Source: Phycisphaerales bacterium UBA7800
GTDB lineage: Bacteria; Planctomycetota; Phycisphaerae; Phycisphaerales; Phycisphaeraceae
Direction: 5' to 3'
Assembly (NCBI GenBank): GCA_002480565.1
Contig: DLCK01000066.1
Span: 1-64,000, forward strand
DNA: 64,000 nucleotides
Made by a program: the position numbers and the translations under genes. This document shows, one piece after another, positions 18,298 to 27,675 of the stretch. A model generated the notes under the pieces. The model was not told the DNA's origin, did no database searches, and saw nothing but the letters and a program-made list of their open reading frames with translations. Within the stretch, counting starts at the first letter, position 1. Each line of letters opens with the position of its first letter.

Positions 18298-20067
18298 TCA
18301 GTTTGGCAAGGCTTGAGAAGGATCAATCTGAATCTGCCGCGTGGCTTTGTCCCAGATAAAAATCGGAACAGGTTGGTATTGGACCCCAAAACTCCGGCAG
18401 GCATTTTGAGTTGATGATGCGGTGTTCACACGCGAAAACGTGTTGTTTTTCAGGAGAATCTGCTCGCCAGCGAGAATCGCAATGGCGCTTACCCCTGAGC
18501 CATCAATGTGATTGTCCCGCAGGATGATGTTGTGGTTGCCGGGGTAAATCATGTTGTCTCCCTGATCGGGATGACCGCTGATGGCGATCGCACCCGGGCC
18601 GTAGTAATACTGCGACCAGGCAGGTGAACCTTGGCAGACATTGCGGATTTTATTGCCAAATACACTGATGTGATTGACCCATCCACCTTCCATCCAACTG
18701 CTGTATTCTGGACCAAGGTAGATGGCGGCTTGTTGGATTTGTTCAAAGGTGTTGTGGCTGATCGTGCCATGACTTGCCATGATTCGAAGACCACGGGCAC
18801 GGTGATTGGCAAAGCGACTGTTGGTGATGCTATACCCCGGGCAGGAAGCTCCAGGCACATCAATGTACTGACCTTCCTTGGGGACACCATCAGCCAGTTT
18901 CATGCGGTACAAAATGAAACTCGGTAAGCCCATCTCATGAATCGATGCTGCATGGTAGTACCGTTTGACCTGAGCCATGCTCACGCCTTCAAGACCTTCC
19001 ATGGGTTCGAACGACACCACTTTCAGTTTCTTGGCTACAGCAAAAGTCTTGGATGCCAGCACTCGGGCTTCATCGCCGGGCAGGATGATCTTGTTCAAAT
19101 CCTTGGGACGCCAACCCATGACCGTCAGGAAACTGCCGTCGTCATCGACACGAATCACGGGTAAGACACTGCCATGCAGATTCACGCCATCATCTCCCAT
19201 CCATGACAGGTCACAGTTTTCAATGATCGGCCCCTGGCGTGTGTCGGCATAGTTGATGCCATCGGCCGAAGATGAAATCAATCGTGCCTGTGTTGCCCCC
19301 GCAGGTGTTGGTCCGCGTGTCACCACCACATTGTTAAAACGATGTTGACCGGCTGTGCGACGAGCGTCGAAACACAAACCTGGTGCAGCAAAAAGCGTGA
19401 TGTTGGTAAACGCAATATCCTTAGCCTGATCCCGCAGGAAAAACGCACGTCCCACGCGCGAGTCCAGACAGATCAAATCGCCAACCTGTACGTGGTCACT
19501 GGGATGTGCCAAGGTGAATTGTCCAGTGCTGTCGGTGATGCGTTTGAGGTCTTTTTGCCAATTGTCTTTGTGTCCCCATTTCCAGTTGCGTGAGTCTTTA
19601 TCAAAGAGTAGCAGTTGGTGTGTCGTGAGGTATGCAGCAGTCAAACGCGGGTATCCGTCGTGAACTTGAAATTCCACTGTTTTGCCGGTGATTTTCGTGA
19701 TACTCGCCTGGGTGAAGGGTAATGGATCGTAATCCAATGTGATCCCATCAAGGGTAATGTTGCGACAGCCTTTGAAAAAAAACAATGGCTCAAGTCGCGT
19801 CATCACCAGTGTGGTCTTGTTCAAGCCGGTGAGGGTCAAATCCGCATATCGATGATCCAACACCGTGGTCTGAGCCACATGGAAAGTCCCCGCTGGCAGG
19901 ACGATCATGCGTTGGTTTTTTGCAAGTGCATCATCAATGTACTTGCGCAAATCAAGATTCGGAGTCTCGGATGCAGCAATTACAGACAGGTTGCAGGCCA
20001 AGACGAGACAAACCAGCATGCCTGCGTGCAAAAAGCTTTGAGATAAATTACGAACGTAAGACAGCAT
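18298..20067 (-). CDS. Secreted right-handed beta-helix glycosidase-like protein, possibly GH110-like
   Basis: Signal peptide to about residue 31, then 550 residues of right-handed beta-helix. Landmarks are KYIDDALAKNQRMIVLPAGTFHV (residues 42-64), ITLDGITLDYDPLPFTQASI (105-124), DGINYADTRQGPIIENCDLSWMGDDGVNLHG (about 265-295) and NSRFANHRARGLRIMASHGTISHN (about 410-435). The opening and the DGVNLHG segment recall alpha-1,3-galactosidases of GH110, some of which act on carrageenan. I cannot confirm the family from memory, so that label is tentative. CAGGAG lies eight bases before the ATG. First structural gene of its module. Confidence 0.65.
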   Translation of the reverse strand: MLSYVRNLSQSFLHAGMLVCLVLACNLSVIAASETPNLDLRKYIDDALAKNQRMIVLPAGTFHVAQTTVLDHRYADLTLTGLNKTTLVMTRLEPLFFFKGCRNITLDGITLDYDPLPFTQASITKITGKTVEFQVHDGYPRLTAAYLTTHQLLLFDKDSRNWKWGHKDNWQKDLKRITDSTGQFTLAHPSDHVQVGDLICLDSRVGRAFFLRDQAKDIAFTNITLFAAPGLCFDARRTAGQHRFNNVVVTRGPTPAGATQARLISSSADGINYADTRQGPIIENCDLSWMGDDGVNLHGSVLPVIRVDDDGSFLTVMGWRPKDLNKIILPGDEARVLASKTFAVAKKLKVVSFEPMEGLEGVSMAQVKRYYHAASIHEMGLPSFILYRMKLADGVPKEGQYIDVPGASCPGYSITNSRFANHRARGLRIMASHGTISHNTFEQIQQAAIYLGPEYSSWMEGGWVNHISVFGNKIRNVCQGSPAWSQYYYGPGAIAISGHPDQGDNMIYPGNHNIILRDNHIDGSGVSAIAILAGEQILLKNNTFSRVNTASSTQNACRSFGVQYQPVPIFIWDKATRQIQIDPSQALPN

Positions 20068-20124
20068 GCGATTGACTCCTGAAGGGTAAACGCCGGTTCA
20101 TTGCCCATGCAATGGGATAGATTA

Positions 20125-21177
20125 TTAAACCAACTTGCGAACGGATTGCCTTTGGATCACACTGGGCATGACCAGTTTCTTGATTACCTGGCTGCGATCC
20201 ACAAGCATCTGGGCGATGGCATTGAATGTTTCTATGGACTCGGTATGGGTATCGGTTTTAATCGAAGTTAACGGCGGGTTGAAAAACGCGCTGCGGCGAT
20301 ATCCGCCATAGCCCATGACACTCATGTCTTCGGGGACGTTCATGCCATGGTCCTGCAAGGCATGGATCACCGCGAGTGCGGTTTCATCTTCGATGGCCAG
20401 CATCGCGGTAAATTCGATTTTGTTTTCATTGAGGTAACGATGCACATAGTCGTAGGTTTTTTCGGTGGACTGTTCGCCTGATTTGATCTTGCAGTCAAGG
20501 ACGGTGACGGGGACGTCGTTCATTTGTGCCATCAACAGGAAGCCGTCCATGCGATCGCGCATCGCTGAGGACGTGATGGGATTGGAAAGGACCAATGCCA
20601 GATTCCGATGTCCCTGGGCGATGAGATGGGATGCGGCTTTGGCGCCACCTGCCATGGAGTTGCTGGTGACACTGCTGACGCGCACTTCCTTTAACGCTGC
20701 ACCGCGGAAGACCACGGGGATCGGAGCGTTGAGCATTTTGCTTAAACATTCCGGGCAGATGTAATCCGAGCCATTGAGATAAATCAACCCGTCAAATTCC
20801 TGGGTTGGCAGGTGATTCCAAATGTCATCGCCTATCGCAAAGGTGCGACTTTGAAGGTGATGCCCCTGTTCGTTGGCTACTGTCTGCAAATCTTCCTGCA
20901 TTTCCATGAGACTCATGGATTGCCACTGCGGTGTGAGAAAGCAAATGTTCAGGCGATCGACACGTGTGTTGCGAATGAAGATGCCTTTACCGCGCTCGCG
21001 TTGGAGCAGGCCGTTGGACTCAAGGAGGTTGAGCGTCTGATCCACGGTGGTTTGGCTGACGCTGTATTGCTTCATGATGTTACGTACGGACAGAAAGCGT
21101 TCGCCCTCGGACATCTTGGCAATGCTATGGGTGAGTTGCTCGCGTAGCTGTTCGACTTTACTGCTTTTGACAATCAT
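20125..21177 (-). CDS. GntR-type HTH / LacI-type sensor transcriptional regulator
   Basis: The 350-residue protein joins a GntR winged helix (residues 5-75: ERFLSVRNIMKQYSVSQTTVDQTLNLLESNGLLQRERGKGIFI) to a LacI/PBP-like ligand domain (from LNICFLTPQW to TSIKTDTHTESIETF). This is the architecture of AraR-type sugar repressors. It heads the minus-strand module with two beta-helix proteins and a pseudopilin, 57 nt upstream of the first. ATG 21177 was chosen because AGGAAG lies just upstream; longer in-frame starts have no such site. It is divergent from another regulator at 21446. Confidence 0.9.
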   Translation of the reverse strand: MIVKSSKVEQLREQLTHSIAKMSEGERFLSVRNIMKQYSVSQTTVDQTLNLLESNGLLQRERGKGIFIRNTRVDRLNICFLTPQWQSMSLMEMQEDLQTVANEQGHHLQSRTFAIGDDIWNHLPTQEFDGLIYLNGSDYICPECLSKMLNAPIPVVFRGAALKEVRVSSVTSNSMAGGAKAASHLIAQGHRNLALVLSNPITSSAMRDRMDGFLLMAQMNDVPVTVLDCKIKSGEQSTEKTYDYVHRYLNENKIEFTAMLAIEDETALAVIHALQDHGMNVPEDMSVMGYGGYRRSAFFNPPLTSIKTDTHTESIETFNAIAQMLVDRSQVIKKLVMPSVIQRQSVRKLV

Positions 21178-21203
21178 GAATCTTCCTTGTTTGGGAATGT
21201 GTA

Positions 21204-21243
21204 ATCCTATTAAAAAGATGCGCATAGTCAACAAGCGATGCGC
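21204..21243 (-). promoter_or_regulatory. Promoter and inverted repeat upstream of the GntR-type regulator
   Basis: On the minus strand a TTGACT -35 box (21226-21231) and TAGGAT -10-like box (21204-21209) are 16 bp apart. A perfect inverted repeat, GCGCAT and ATGCGC (21220-21225 and 21238-21243), spans the -35 box and is a candidate operator. Confidence 0.45.
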
Positions 21244-21377
21244 TTTAAATTTTTGGCATACGCACAGGTTGTTGGGTGTGATATATATTATAAAATACTG
21301 TTTTTAAATAATTAATAGCTATAAGCTGAGTTCGTTTAGTCAGGGCGGGAGCTTGTAAAGTTTTTATTAACGTGCCA

Positions 21378-21422
21378 TTGACTTTTAAAATAGCATCGAT
21401 ACTATTTTTAGTAACGATGCTA
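21378..21422 (+). promoter_or_regulatory. Promoter with two tandem LacI-type operators
   Basis: TTGACT (21378-21383) and TACTAT (21400-21405) are spaced by 16 bp. Two 14-bp pseudo-palindromes with central CG, TAGCATCGATACTA (21391-21404) and TAGTAACGATGCTA (21409-21422), have centres 18 bp apart. Together they form a 32-bp near-perfect dyad. The first overlaps the -10 box. The LacI-type gene starts 24 nt downstream. Confidence 0.65.
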
Positions 21423-21445
21423 ACTTTGATCTGGAACGCTTAATC

Positions 21446-22363
21446 ATGACCCTTGCTCAAGTCGCACAAAAAGCCAATGTCGCCATCGCTACTGCGAGTA
21501 AGGTGTTCAACAATGACAAGTCGGTGCGGAGTTATCTGCGCGAACGTGTGCTCGAAGCTGCTGCGGAACTCAATTATCAACCGAGCATGATGGCTCGCGC
21601 TTTGCGTAAGAAGCAGACCAACATCGTCACCCTCGGCATCATGCAGTTGGAAAACCCGTACTTCGGCGCACTGGCTCAAGCGATCATCAAGGCACTGGAT
21701 GACAAGGGCTACGTCGGCATCGCCTGCATCGGCCACGAACATATCAAGGACATCAACGTTGCTGCCTGTGCCTGCGGGTCGATTGTCTCCCAGGCACTCT
21801 CTTCGAATCTTGATGACATCGCCCAGGCCGGCCCGATTGTCACCATCAACAACCGCGACCCACGCCCAGAGCTTTCCTCGGATGTGCATTTTGATTTTGA
21901 TTCGGCATACCAAACCATCATCACCGATCTCAAAAAACAGGGCGTGTCCAACATCATGTTCGGCTGTGAACTGGAGCAATGGGATGTGAACCGACAACAA
22001 AAATTCGGCTTCGTCCATCAAGCTTTTGCTTTAGCACCAAACGACCAGCCTGTTGTCTGTGACACCCCCGAAGAGACGATTGCGTATTTGAAATCCAACC
22101 CGCAGATTGATGCAGTCTTTTGTGTCAATGATCCTTTTGCAGCTGATCTGGTCACCCTCATGCATGCCAATGAGTCGGAGTTAAGCCAACGCGTCAAAGT
22201 CATCGGCTGTGATGGTAATCGCAAACTCTGGGGCAATTGGACGATTGCATTAAACGTCAATCAAATCGCACAGATGGCTGTTGAACTTTTAGATCAACAG
22301 GTTCACCAAGGAGACAATCATGAACACCGCAAAGTGTATCATCCCGTCGCGATCAAAGCTTGA
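21446..22363 (+). CDS. LacI-family transcriptional regulator (short form)
   Basis: LacI helix-turn-helix at residues 1-45 (LAQVAQKANVAIATASKVFNND) followed by the hinge region (LNYQPSMMARALRKKQ) and a PBP-like sensor. At 305 residues it is about 30 shorter than typical LacI proteins. Its 3' end overlaps the next gene by 44 nt in another frame, so the stop may have moved. It has tandem operator-like sites at its own promoter and is co-transcribed with the pseudopilin and the glycoside hydrolase that follow. Confidence 0.92.
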   Translation: MTLAQVAQKANVAIATASKVFNNDKSVRSYLRERVLEAAAELNYQPSMMARALRKKQTNIVTLGIMQLENPYFGALAQAIIKALDDKGYVGIACIGHEHIKDINVAACACGSIVSQALSSNLDDIAQAGPIVTINNRDPRPELSSDVHFDFDSAYQTIITDLKKQGVSNIMFGCELEQWDVNRQQKFGFVHQAFALAPNDQPVVCDTPEETIAYLKSNPQIDAVFCVNDPFAADLVTLMHANESELSQRVKVIGCDGNRKLWGNWTIALNVNQIAQMAVELLDQQVHQGDNHEHRKVYHPVAIKA

Positions 22364-23090
22364 GGCATTCACTTTGATCGAACTGTTGGTGGTGATCTCC
22401 ATCGTCTCGCTGTTGATCTCGATTCTATTACCAGCGTTGGGAGCCGCTCGTGCTCGCGCTCGACAGATGACTTGCATGAACAATCAAAGGCAACTCAGTC
22501 TCGTCACCGCAACATACACCACCGATCACAAAGAGTATTTCCCGATCGGCCTGACGTATTCAGACAGCTTCAGTGGGACGAAAATCACTTGGCGTAACAG
22601 GTTGGACACCCTGTATCTTGGCCAAAATTACAACATGGAACTTGCGACCAATGACCAACGTGGGCAAAGTCAAGTCTTCGGTTGCCCGGACTTTCCCGAA
22701 GGGGCATTCCTGGATGTGACTTCTTATCAAGTCTATCGCGGCTATACCGTCAATCGTCAAATCATGGTCAGTGTCAACACCGTCGCAACCAATCCAGTTT
22801 TTTTGCAGGACCCCAGTCGAGTCAGTGAAGTCCTCACCGCTGGTAAGCTCGGCATGATCGCTGAACATCCCAACCAATGGAAAGCCAACAACAGCATCCT
22901 TGGCAAATTCGCGATGGACGATATCAATGAAGGCCCCGTCTCATGGCATCAAGGTTCGATGAATGTCGCCTTCGTCGATGGACATGGTGCCAATTACAAG
23001 AACGTGGATGAGTTTGAAAAGTTCAAAGGCACCAATGTCAACAACGCAAGCTGGTCACTACTCGGCGGGCAGTTGTTTAAGGAAGAATGA
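22320..23090 (+). CDS. Type II secretion-like pseudopilin overlapping the regulator gene
   Basis: The 256-residue protein has a 16-residue leader ending in Ala, then FTLIELLVVISIVSLLISILLPALG, and the terminal motif HQGSMNVAFVDGH. Its ATG at 22320 lies inside the last 44 nt of the LacI gene, with AAGGAG at 22308-22313. The start is therefore well supported and the two genes are translationally linked. It is followed after 65 nt by the secreted glycoside hydrolase. Confidence 0.92.
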   Translation: MNTAKCIIPSRSKLEAFTLIELLVVISIVSLLISILLPALGAARARARQMTCMNNQRQLSLVTATYTTDHKEYFPIGLTYSDSFSGTKITWRNRLDTLYLGQNYNMELATNDQRGQSQVFGCPDFPEGAFLDVTSYQVYRGYTVNRQIMVSVNTVATNPVFLQDPSRVSEVLTAGKLGMIAEHPNQWKANNSILGKFAMDDINEGPVSWHQGSMNVAFVDGHGANYKNVDEFEKFKGTNVNNASWSLLGGQLFKEE

Positions 23091-23155
23091 ATTTGGCTTC
23101 CTGAATTTGTTCCTGTTTTATCAGTCAATTTCCCCCAATCATCATGGAGAATGTG

Positions 23156-25294
23156 ATGCGTCGATCCCTGTGTCTGCTGTTTGTATTGTTGCTCTTGGTC
23201 GGTTCGTCTGGTCTTGCCCATGCAGGTGTCCGTGATGCGGTCTCCGAACAGGTGGTCGCCGGTGAAGGTTGGACGCCCATCACCTTCATGCCAACCATCG
23301 AACCGGGCAGTGTCATGGACCTGTCACATACCGTCGATGCACCTGCCGGTAAATACGGTCGAATTATCATCGATAAAGACGGGCACTTTGCCACGCAAAA
23401 AAACAATCAGCGCATCCGGTTCTATGGCAACAACCTCTGCTTCTCTGCCAACATCCTCCCGTCGGATCAATGCAAATCCCTGGCTCGCACCTTTCGCATG
23501 ATGGGTTACAACACCGTCCGCTTTCATCACTTTGACCGGGAAATCACCGATCATGAGTCCGGCGACTCCACGAAGCTTGATGAAAATATGGATCGCCTCG
23601 ATCAACTGTTTTACGAGATGAAACAGCAGGGGATGTATATCACCATCGACATGTTCGTCTCCCGCATCTTTGGCAAAAATGAAGTTGCTGGATTTGAAAA
23701 AATCGACCCCACCAGTTTCAAAGCGCTGATGATGGTTAACGACGAAGCATTTAACAGTTGGGCGGCCTTTACCCGCAATCTGCTTAACCATGTCAATCCC
23801 TATACCAAACTTGCCTGGAAAGATGATCCCGCTCTCTTTGCACTGTGCATGACCAACGAGAACAATGCTACGCAAACCTACCGTCGAAGCATGCGACCGG
23901 TGAAGGACTTGGTGGATGCCGCGTTTGAAAAATACCTTCAAAAGCAGGGCAAAAGCGATGTGTCAGGTGACGATCGCAAAGCATGGCGGACACAGTTTGA
24001 TGCGGATATTCAATTGCGGACGTTTGAACGCTGCAAGAAGGTTGTCCGTGACCTTGGCTGCAAAGCTTTTCTCACCGATGCCAACATGCTCGGGCAGTAC
24101 CACGTGACACCTGCAAGGCAGGCCATGGATTTCGTCGACTCACATGGCTACTGGGATCACCCGCAATTTGCCGGTGGCAGATGGGGATTGCCTGAGAAGT
24201 ATCGCAACACCACTGCCATGAGTGAAGCTTGCCCCACGCCTCGCACCATTATGGGAGCGCGACAGTTTGGTAAACCTTACATGATTACCGAGTTCAACTT
24301 CACCTACCCCAATCGCTATCGCGCCGAAGCCGGCCCAATCATGGGCGCTTATGCAGCCTTACAGGATTGGGACGGACTCTACCGCTTTGCCTATGCACAC
24401 CATTCTGACGCGCTTGCCGAGAGTGAACCCATGCATCGTTTTGATACCGTCAAAGATCCCATGATGTGGCTCAGTGAGCGGATCATCATTGATTGCTTTC
24501 GACGCAACAAGGTGGAGCCAGCATCAAGTCGAATTGCCTATGCCGTGACGCAAACGGATATGCGCAATCCCAAAAGTGGATCATGGAACAAGGGACAATT
24601 TGACAATGCATTTACCAAGCTCGGACTTGCAGTGCAGATTGGCAGCTACGATGCACGTGACAAAGCCAACACGCCTCAGAACGTGGATGCCACCATTTCC
24701 ACTGATGGAAGTGTTGGCCTGGAACGTCAAAATTTCCTTGAAAACGTCGACGCCATTAAGACTGCTTTAGGTACTGGAAAGGTCGACACCCGCAAAGGTC
24801 ATTACACCTCGCAAACTGGTCAAATTGTTATGCATAATACCCAAGGTGAAATGTCCATCCACACACCACAGCTTGCCTGTGCAATTCTCAAGGCGGAAAG
24901 CAAAATCCAGCTTGGGCAAATAACCCTTGAAAATAAGGATATTCTGCCCGTGGTCGTTTACCTTGCAGCAACGGATGACAAACCGTTACAGCAAAGTAAA
25001 CGCGTCCTGGTCCTGCATCTGTCGGATGTGCAGAACACTGGCAATGTCTTTGCCACCGACAAACGTCAACTGCTCAAGAAGGTTGGAGTCTTGCCATTAC
25101 TTGCCCGTGACAGTGCTGCGACACTTGGGTTTTCCAGCGATCACGCATCGCAACTCAAAGCCTTTGCCATCGACTGTTCGGGTAAACGCATCACAGCAGC
25201 CGACCTCAAGACAGATGGTTCACAAGTCCACATGAAACTCAACACCAAGCAAGGCAATCAGGCTGTATTGGCTTATGAGTTGATCGTGGAGTGA
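23156..25294 (+). CDS. Secreted clan GH-A-like glycoside hydrolase
   Basis: The 712-residue protein has a signal peptide (LCLLFVLLLLVGSSGLAHA) and a cellulase-superfamily TIM barrel. RFYGNNLCF and MGYNTVRFHHFDRE mark the first strands. The Glu in CMTNENNA (E235) fits the acid/base and the Glu in MITEFNF (E379) the nucleophile. A C-terminal beta-domain follows (about 480-712). It is paralogous to the 46701-48665 enzyme (shared HVNPYTKL-x-x-x-x-DP stretch). ATG 23156 was chosen over ATG 23144 because GGAG lies six bases before it. Substrate unknown; it follows its pseudopilin in a three-gene module. Confidence 0.8.
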   Translation: MRRSLCLLFVLLLLVGSSGLAHAGVRDAVSEQVVAGEGWTPITFMPTIEPGSVMDLSHTVDAPAGKYGRIIIDKDGHFATQKNNQRIRFYGNNLCFSANILPSDQCKSLARTFRMMGYNTVRFHHFDREITDHESGDSTKLDENMDRLDQLFYEMKQQGMYITIDMFVSRIFGKNEVAGFEKIDPTSFKALMMVNDEAFNSWAAFTRNLLNHVNPYTKLAWKDDPALFALCMTNENNATQTYRRSMRPVKDLVDAAFEKYLQKQGKSDVSGDDRKAWRTQFDADIQLRTFERCKKVVRDLGCKAFLTDANMLGQYHVTPARQAMDFVDSHGYWDHPQFAGGRWGLPEKYRNTTAMSEACPTPRTIMGARQFGKPYMITEFNFTYPNRYRAEAGPIMGAYAALQDWDGLYRFAYAHHSDALAESEPMHRFDTVKDPMMWLSERIIIDCFRRNKVEPASSRIAYAVTQTDMRNPKSGSWNKGQFDNAFTKLGLAVQIGSYDARDKANTPQNVDATISTDGSVGLERQNFLENVDAIKTALGTGKVDTRKGHYTSQTGQIVMHNTQGEMSIHTPQLACAILKAESKIQLGQITLENKDILPVVVYLAATDDKPLQQSKRVLVLHLSDVQNTGNVFATDKRQLLKKVGVLPLLARDSAATLGFSSDHASQLKAFAIDCSGKRITAADLKTDGSQVHMKLNTKQGNQAVLAYELIVE

Positions 25295-25314
25295 GATGTT
25301 TTTGCACAGTGATA

Positions 25315-25354
25315 AATAGCTGCGACACTTCCGCGGACATGTCGCTGATGCATC
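25315..25354 (+). repeat. Dispersed hairpin repeat, copy 3
   Basis: AATAGCT is followed by a stem GCGACA (25322-25327) and TGTCGC (25340-25345), then TGATGCATC. It lies between the convergent ends of the glycoside hydrolase and the FAD oxidoreductase, where it could also serve as a terminator, although no T run follows. Confidence 0.5.
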
Positions 25355-25362
25355 GCCTGCGT

Positions 25363-26754
25363 TTAACCGCGAGTCATCGTCGGACTCAGATCGCTTTGTG
25401 GCAGGTACGCATGGTCTTTGCGTAGTTGTTCAATCAAGACTGCGGTGTTTAATTCACATGCGACTTCATCGTTGCGGATACTTTGCATTGCTGCGGTACC
25501 TGCGGCCTGTCCCATCATGCTTGCTGCCGGTTGAACGCGGATCGAGCCATGTACCTGAACATCACTGCTGACACATCGGCCTGCGACCCATAGATTCTGC
25601 CAACCTTTGGGGACGAGGATACCATAGGGGATGCCGAAACATTCACCGGCATTAAGGCGTCCGCGACTGCCATATTCCTCGCAAAAACGTGCGTATTGCT
25701 CTGGTGAATCGTCATACACATGAATGTCGATTGCCTTGTTGAACACGCCAATTTGATCGGGGAATTGACGACGAGCAAGGTAGTCGTTGACGTTCAATTC
25801 ATACTCGCCCACGATCCGCCGCGACTCACGAATCCCCATCAGGCTCGCAGTGGTGGCATGTTCCATGTTTTCACATCCGGGGACATACTTGCGATAAAAC
25901 GCCAGGTATTCCTGAGCCAATTGACGGCCGCGAACCATCCCGTCAGACAGGCTTTTGCAATTCAGAGCATTGGTGTGAAACATGTGCCCGCCGTTGAGTG
26001 CTGCCATCGTCGGACTGATCTTAAAGAGTCCGGGCAGGTGTCGGTCGGTATGTGAAAAGAATCCATCATCCACTGCCTGATTCAAATATTTCTGTTGCTC
26101 ATCCGGGCCGGTGCGCGAGAGGTCCGACTGTGCTTTTTGCCAATGGATATTGCTCATCACCGAGCAAAGTGTCGGGGGCATGATGTGGTCTGTATCGCGT
26201 CCAGCTTCACGACATGCTGCGCCACATAAATGTGTCAGCACCGCATCACCCGTCGCATCGACAAACGTTTTGGCAGGGACATAGCGATGTCCTTCAATGT
26301 TGTTAAGCATTACGCCATTGACATGCTGGCCTGTTACATCCACATCAATGAGTCGCGTAAAGAAGCGGACTTCAATGCCAGCTTCAGCACAGAGTTCATC
26401 GAGAATGAGTTTGTAACCTTCAGCATTAAACGGTGTCCAACAGTGATAATTTTTGCTCCAGAAGTCCGGCGTGACCTGTGGGCCGGTGAAGCCTCGGTCA
26501 TGCACACGCTGGACAATTTCGCCCATGATCCCGCGCACCAAAGCAACTTCACCATTGGCCATCGGGTCGAATGCGGTGACCAGGCCACTTGATCCCATGC
26601 CCCCCAGGCAGCCGGTCGCCTCGATGAGCAGGACTTTGCCACCGAGTCTTGCTGCGGCAATAGCTGCTGAGCAACCCGCAGGGCCACCCCCACAGACAAC
26701 AAGGTCGTACGATGAGTCGATTGGGACTTGACGCTTTAATTCAAAGGTTTTCAT
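25363..26754 (-). CDS. FAD-dependent oxidoreductase (FAD_oxidored family)
   Basis: The 463-residue flavoprotein has an N-terminal dinucleotide fold (YDLVVCGGGPAGCSAAIAAARLGGKVLLIEA, residues 16-46) and the GCLGGMGSSGLVTAFDP segment typical of the FAD_oxidored family often found in carbohydrate-use clusters. Later it has KTFVDATGDAVLTHLCGA and a C-terminal FAD-contact VQPAASMMGQAAGTAA. The substrate is unknown. It is divergent from an AraC-type regulator 81 nt away, which may control it. The start at 26754 fits the family N-terminus; a GTG at 26796 is also in frame. Confidence 0.85.
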   Translation of the reverse strand: MKTFELKRQVPIDSSYDLVVCGGGPAGCSAAIAAARLGGKVLLIEATGCLGGMGSSGLVTAFDPMANGEVALVRGIMGEIVQRVHDRGFTGPQVTPDFWSKNYHCWTPFNAEGYKLILDELCAEAGIEVRFFTRLIDVDVTGQHVNGVMLNNIEGHRYVPAKTFVDATGDAVLTHLCGAACREAGRDTDHIMPPTLCSVMSNIHWQKAQSDLSRTGPDEQQKYLNQAVDDGFFSHTDRHLPGLFKISPTMAALNGGHMFHTNALNCKSLSDGMVRGRQLAQEYLAFYRKYVPGCENMEHATTASLMGIRESRRIVGEYELNVNDYLARRQFPDQIGVFNKAIDIHVYDDSPEQYARFCEEYGSRGRLNAGECFGIPYGILVPKGWQNLWVAGRCVSSDVQVHGSIRVQPAASMMGQAAGTAAMQSIRNDEVACELNTAVLIEQLRKDHAYLPQSDLSPTMTRG

Positions 26755-26835
26755 GCGGACAAGTTTATGATTCGGTGGTATGAAAATCGTGGTCACAGAT
26801 GCTGAATTTATGGCTTTTTATGCTATTGTGTATTG

Positions 26836-27675
26836 ATGGACTTCTACGCGATCCCACAACTTGCCATTGATACCTTTGATCAACTTCACCAATTGCGCGT
26901 GACGGTGCATGATCTGTCGGGGATGCTTTGGCCGTTTTTAGAGCCTGCTCGTTTTCGTCATGATCTGCCTCACTGTCAGGCAGTCAAGAACTCCATGCGT
27001 GGTGCGAAGTGTCTGGCTTTTGAAGGTGTCGCATTACAGGAGCAGTTACTTAAGCAGCCCCAGGGGCGTGTTCATATCTGTCATGCGGGTTTTGTGGAAT
27101 GGGTCGTGCCGGTGATTTCTGAGCAGTCTTTGGAGATGGTTTTGTTTGCTGGGATTCGTTTGCCGTCACGCTCGTTAAACGTTGCAGTTAAGCCAACTCG
27201 TTTACCGGTGTTGGGGCAGATGGATGTGCCGAAGGTCCTTGAGTCTGAATCAGTATTGATTTTTGAACACCTGCATCAATTGGCAGCAAGGCTTGGGCGA
27301 TGGCTTGAGGATTTGCAGGCGTTGGACATCAAGACAGGTAAACATGATGTCTCCGCAGCACAAAGACGGATTGTGATACAGACATTTATTCTGCATAAGC
27401 ATACGCATGGGGTTTACCTATACGACCTTGCCAAGGTGTTGGGGCTTACCGAAAGTCGAACCAGTCATGTCGTGCAGGAGACGTTTGGCCGGTCGTTTCG
27501 CGCGTTATTGCTTGAAGCCAGATTGCGGACTGCAATGGGATTGTTACGTCACAGTGATCTTGATTTAAGTCAGATTGCATCGCGTAGCGGATTCGAGGAT
27601 TTGCGTCATTTTCACCGTGTTTTTAAGCGTGAGACGAATCAGACGCCTCGTCACTATCGTTTGACGCGCGACTGA
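26836..27675 (+). CDS. AraC-family regulator with PocR-like sensory domain
   Basis: Residues 1-165 resemble a PocR sensor, a small-molecule domain with conserved cysteines (LPHCQAV, GAKCLAFE, HICHAGF near residues 50-95). Residues 180-279 are an AraC double helix-turn-helix (LYDLAKVLGLTESRTSHVVQETFGRSF, then LSQIASRSGFEDLRHFHRVFKRETNQTPRHYR). PocR domains are thought to bind short-chain or hydrocarbon ligands. The gene is divergent from the FAD oxidoreductase, and its 3' end overlaps the end of the convergent symporter gene by 53 bp. A TTG three bases earlier could also be used. Confidence 0.85.
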   Translation: MDFYAIPQLAIDTFDQLHQLRVTVHDLSGMLWPFLEPARFRHDLPHCQAVKNSMRGAKCLAFEGVALQEQLLKQPQGRVHICHAGFVEWVVPVISEQSLEMVLFAGIRLPSRSLNVAVKPTRLPVLGQMDVPKVLESESVLIFEHLHQLAARLGRWLEDLQALDIKTGKHDVSAAQRRIVIQTFILHKHTHGVYLYDLAKVLGLTESRTSHVVQETFGRSFRALLLEARLRTAMGLLRHSDLDLSQIASRSGFEDLRHFHRVFKRETNQTPRHYRLTRD

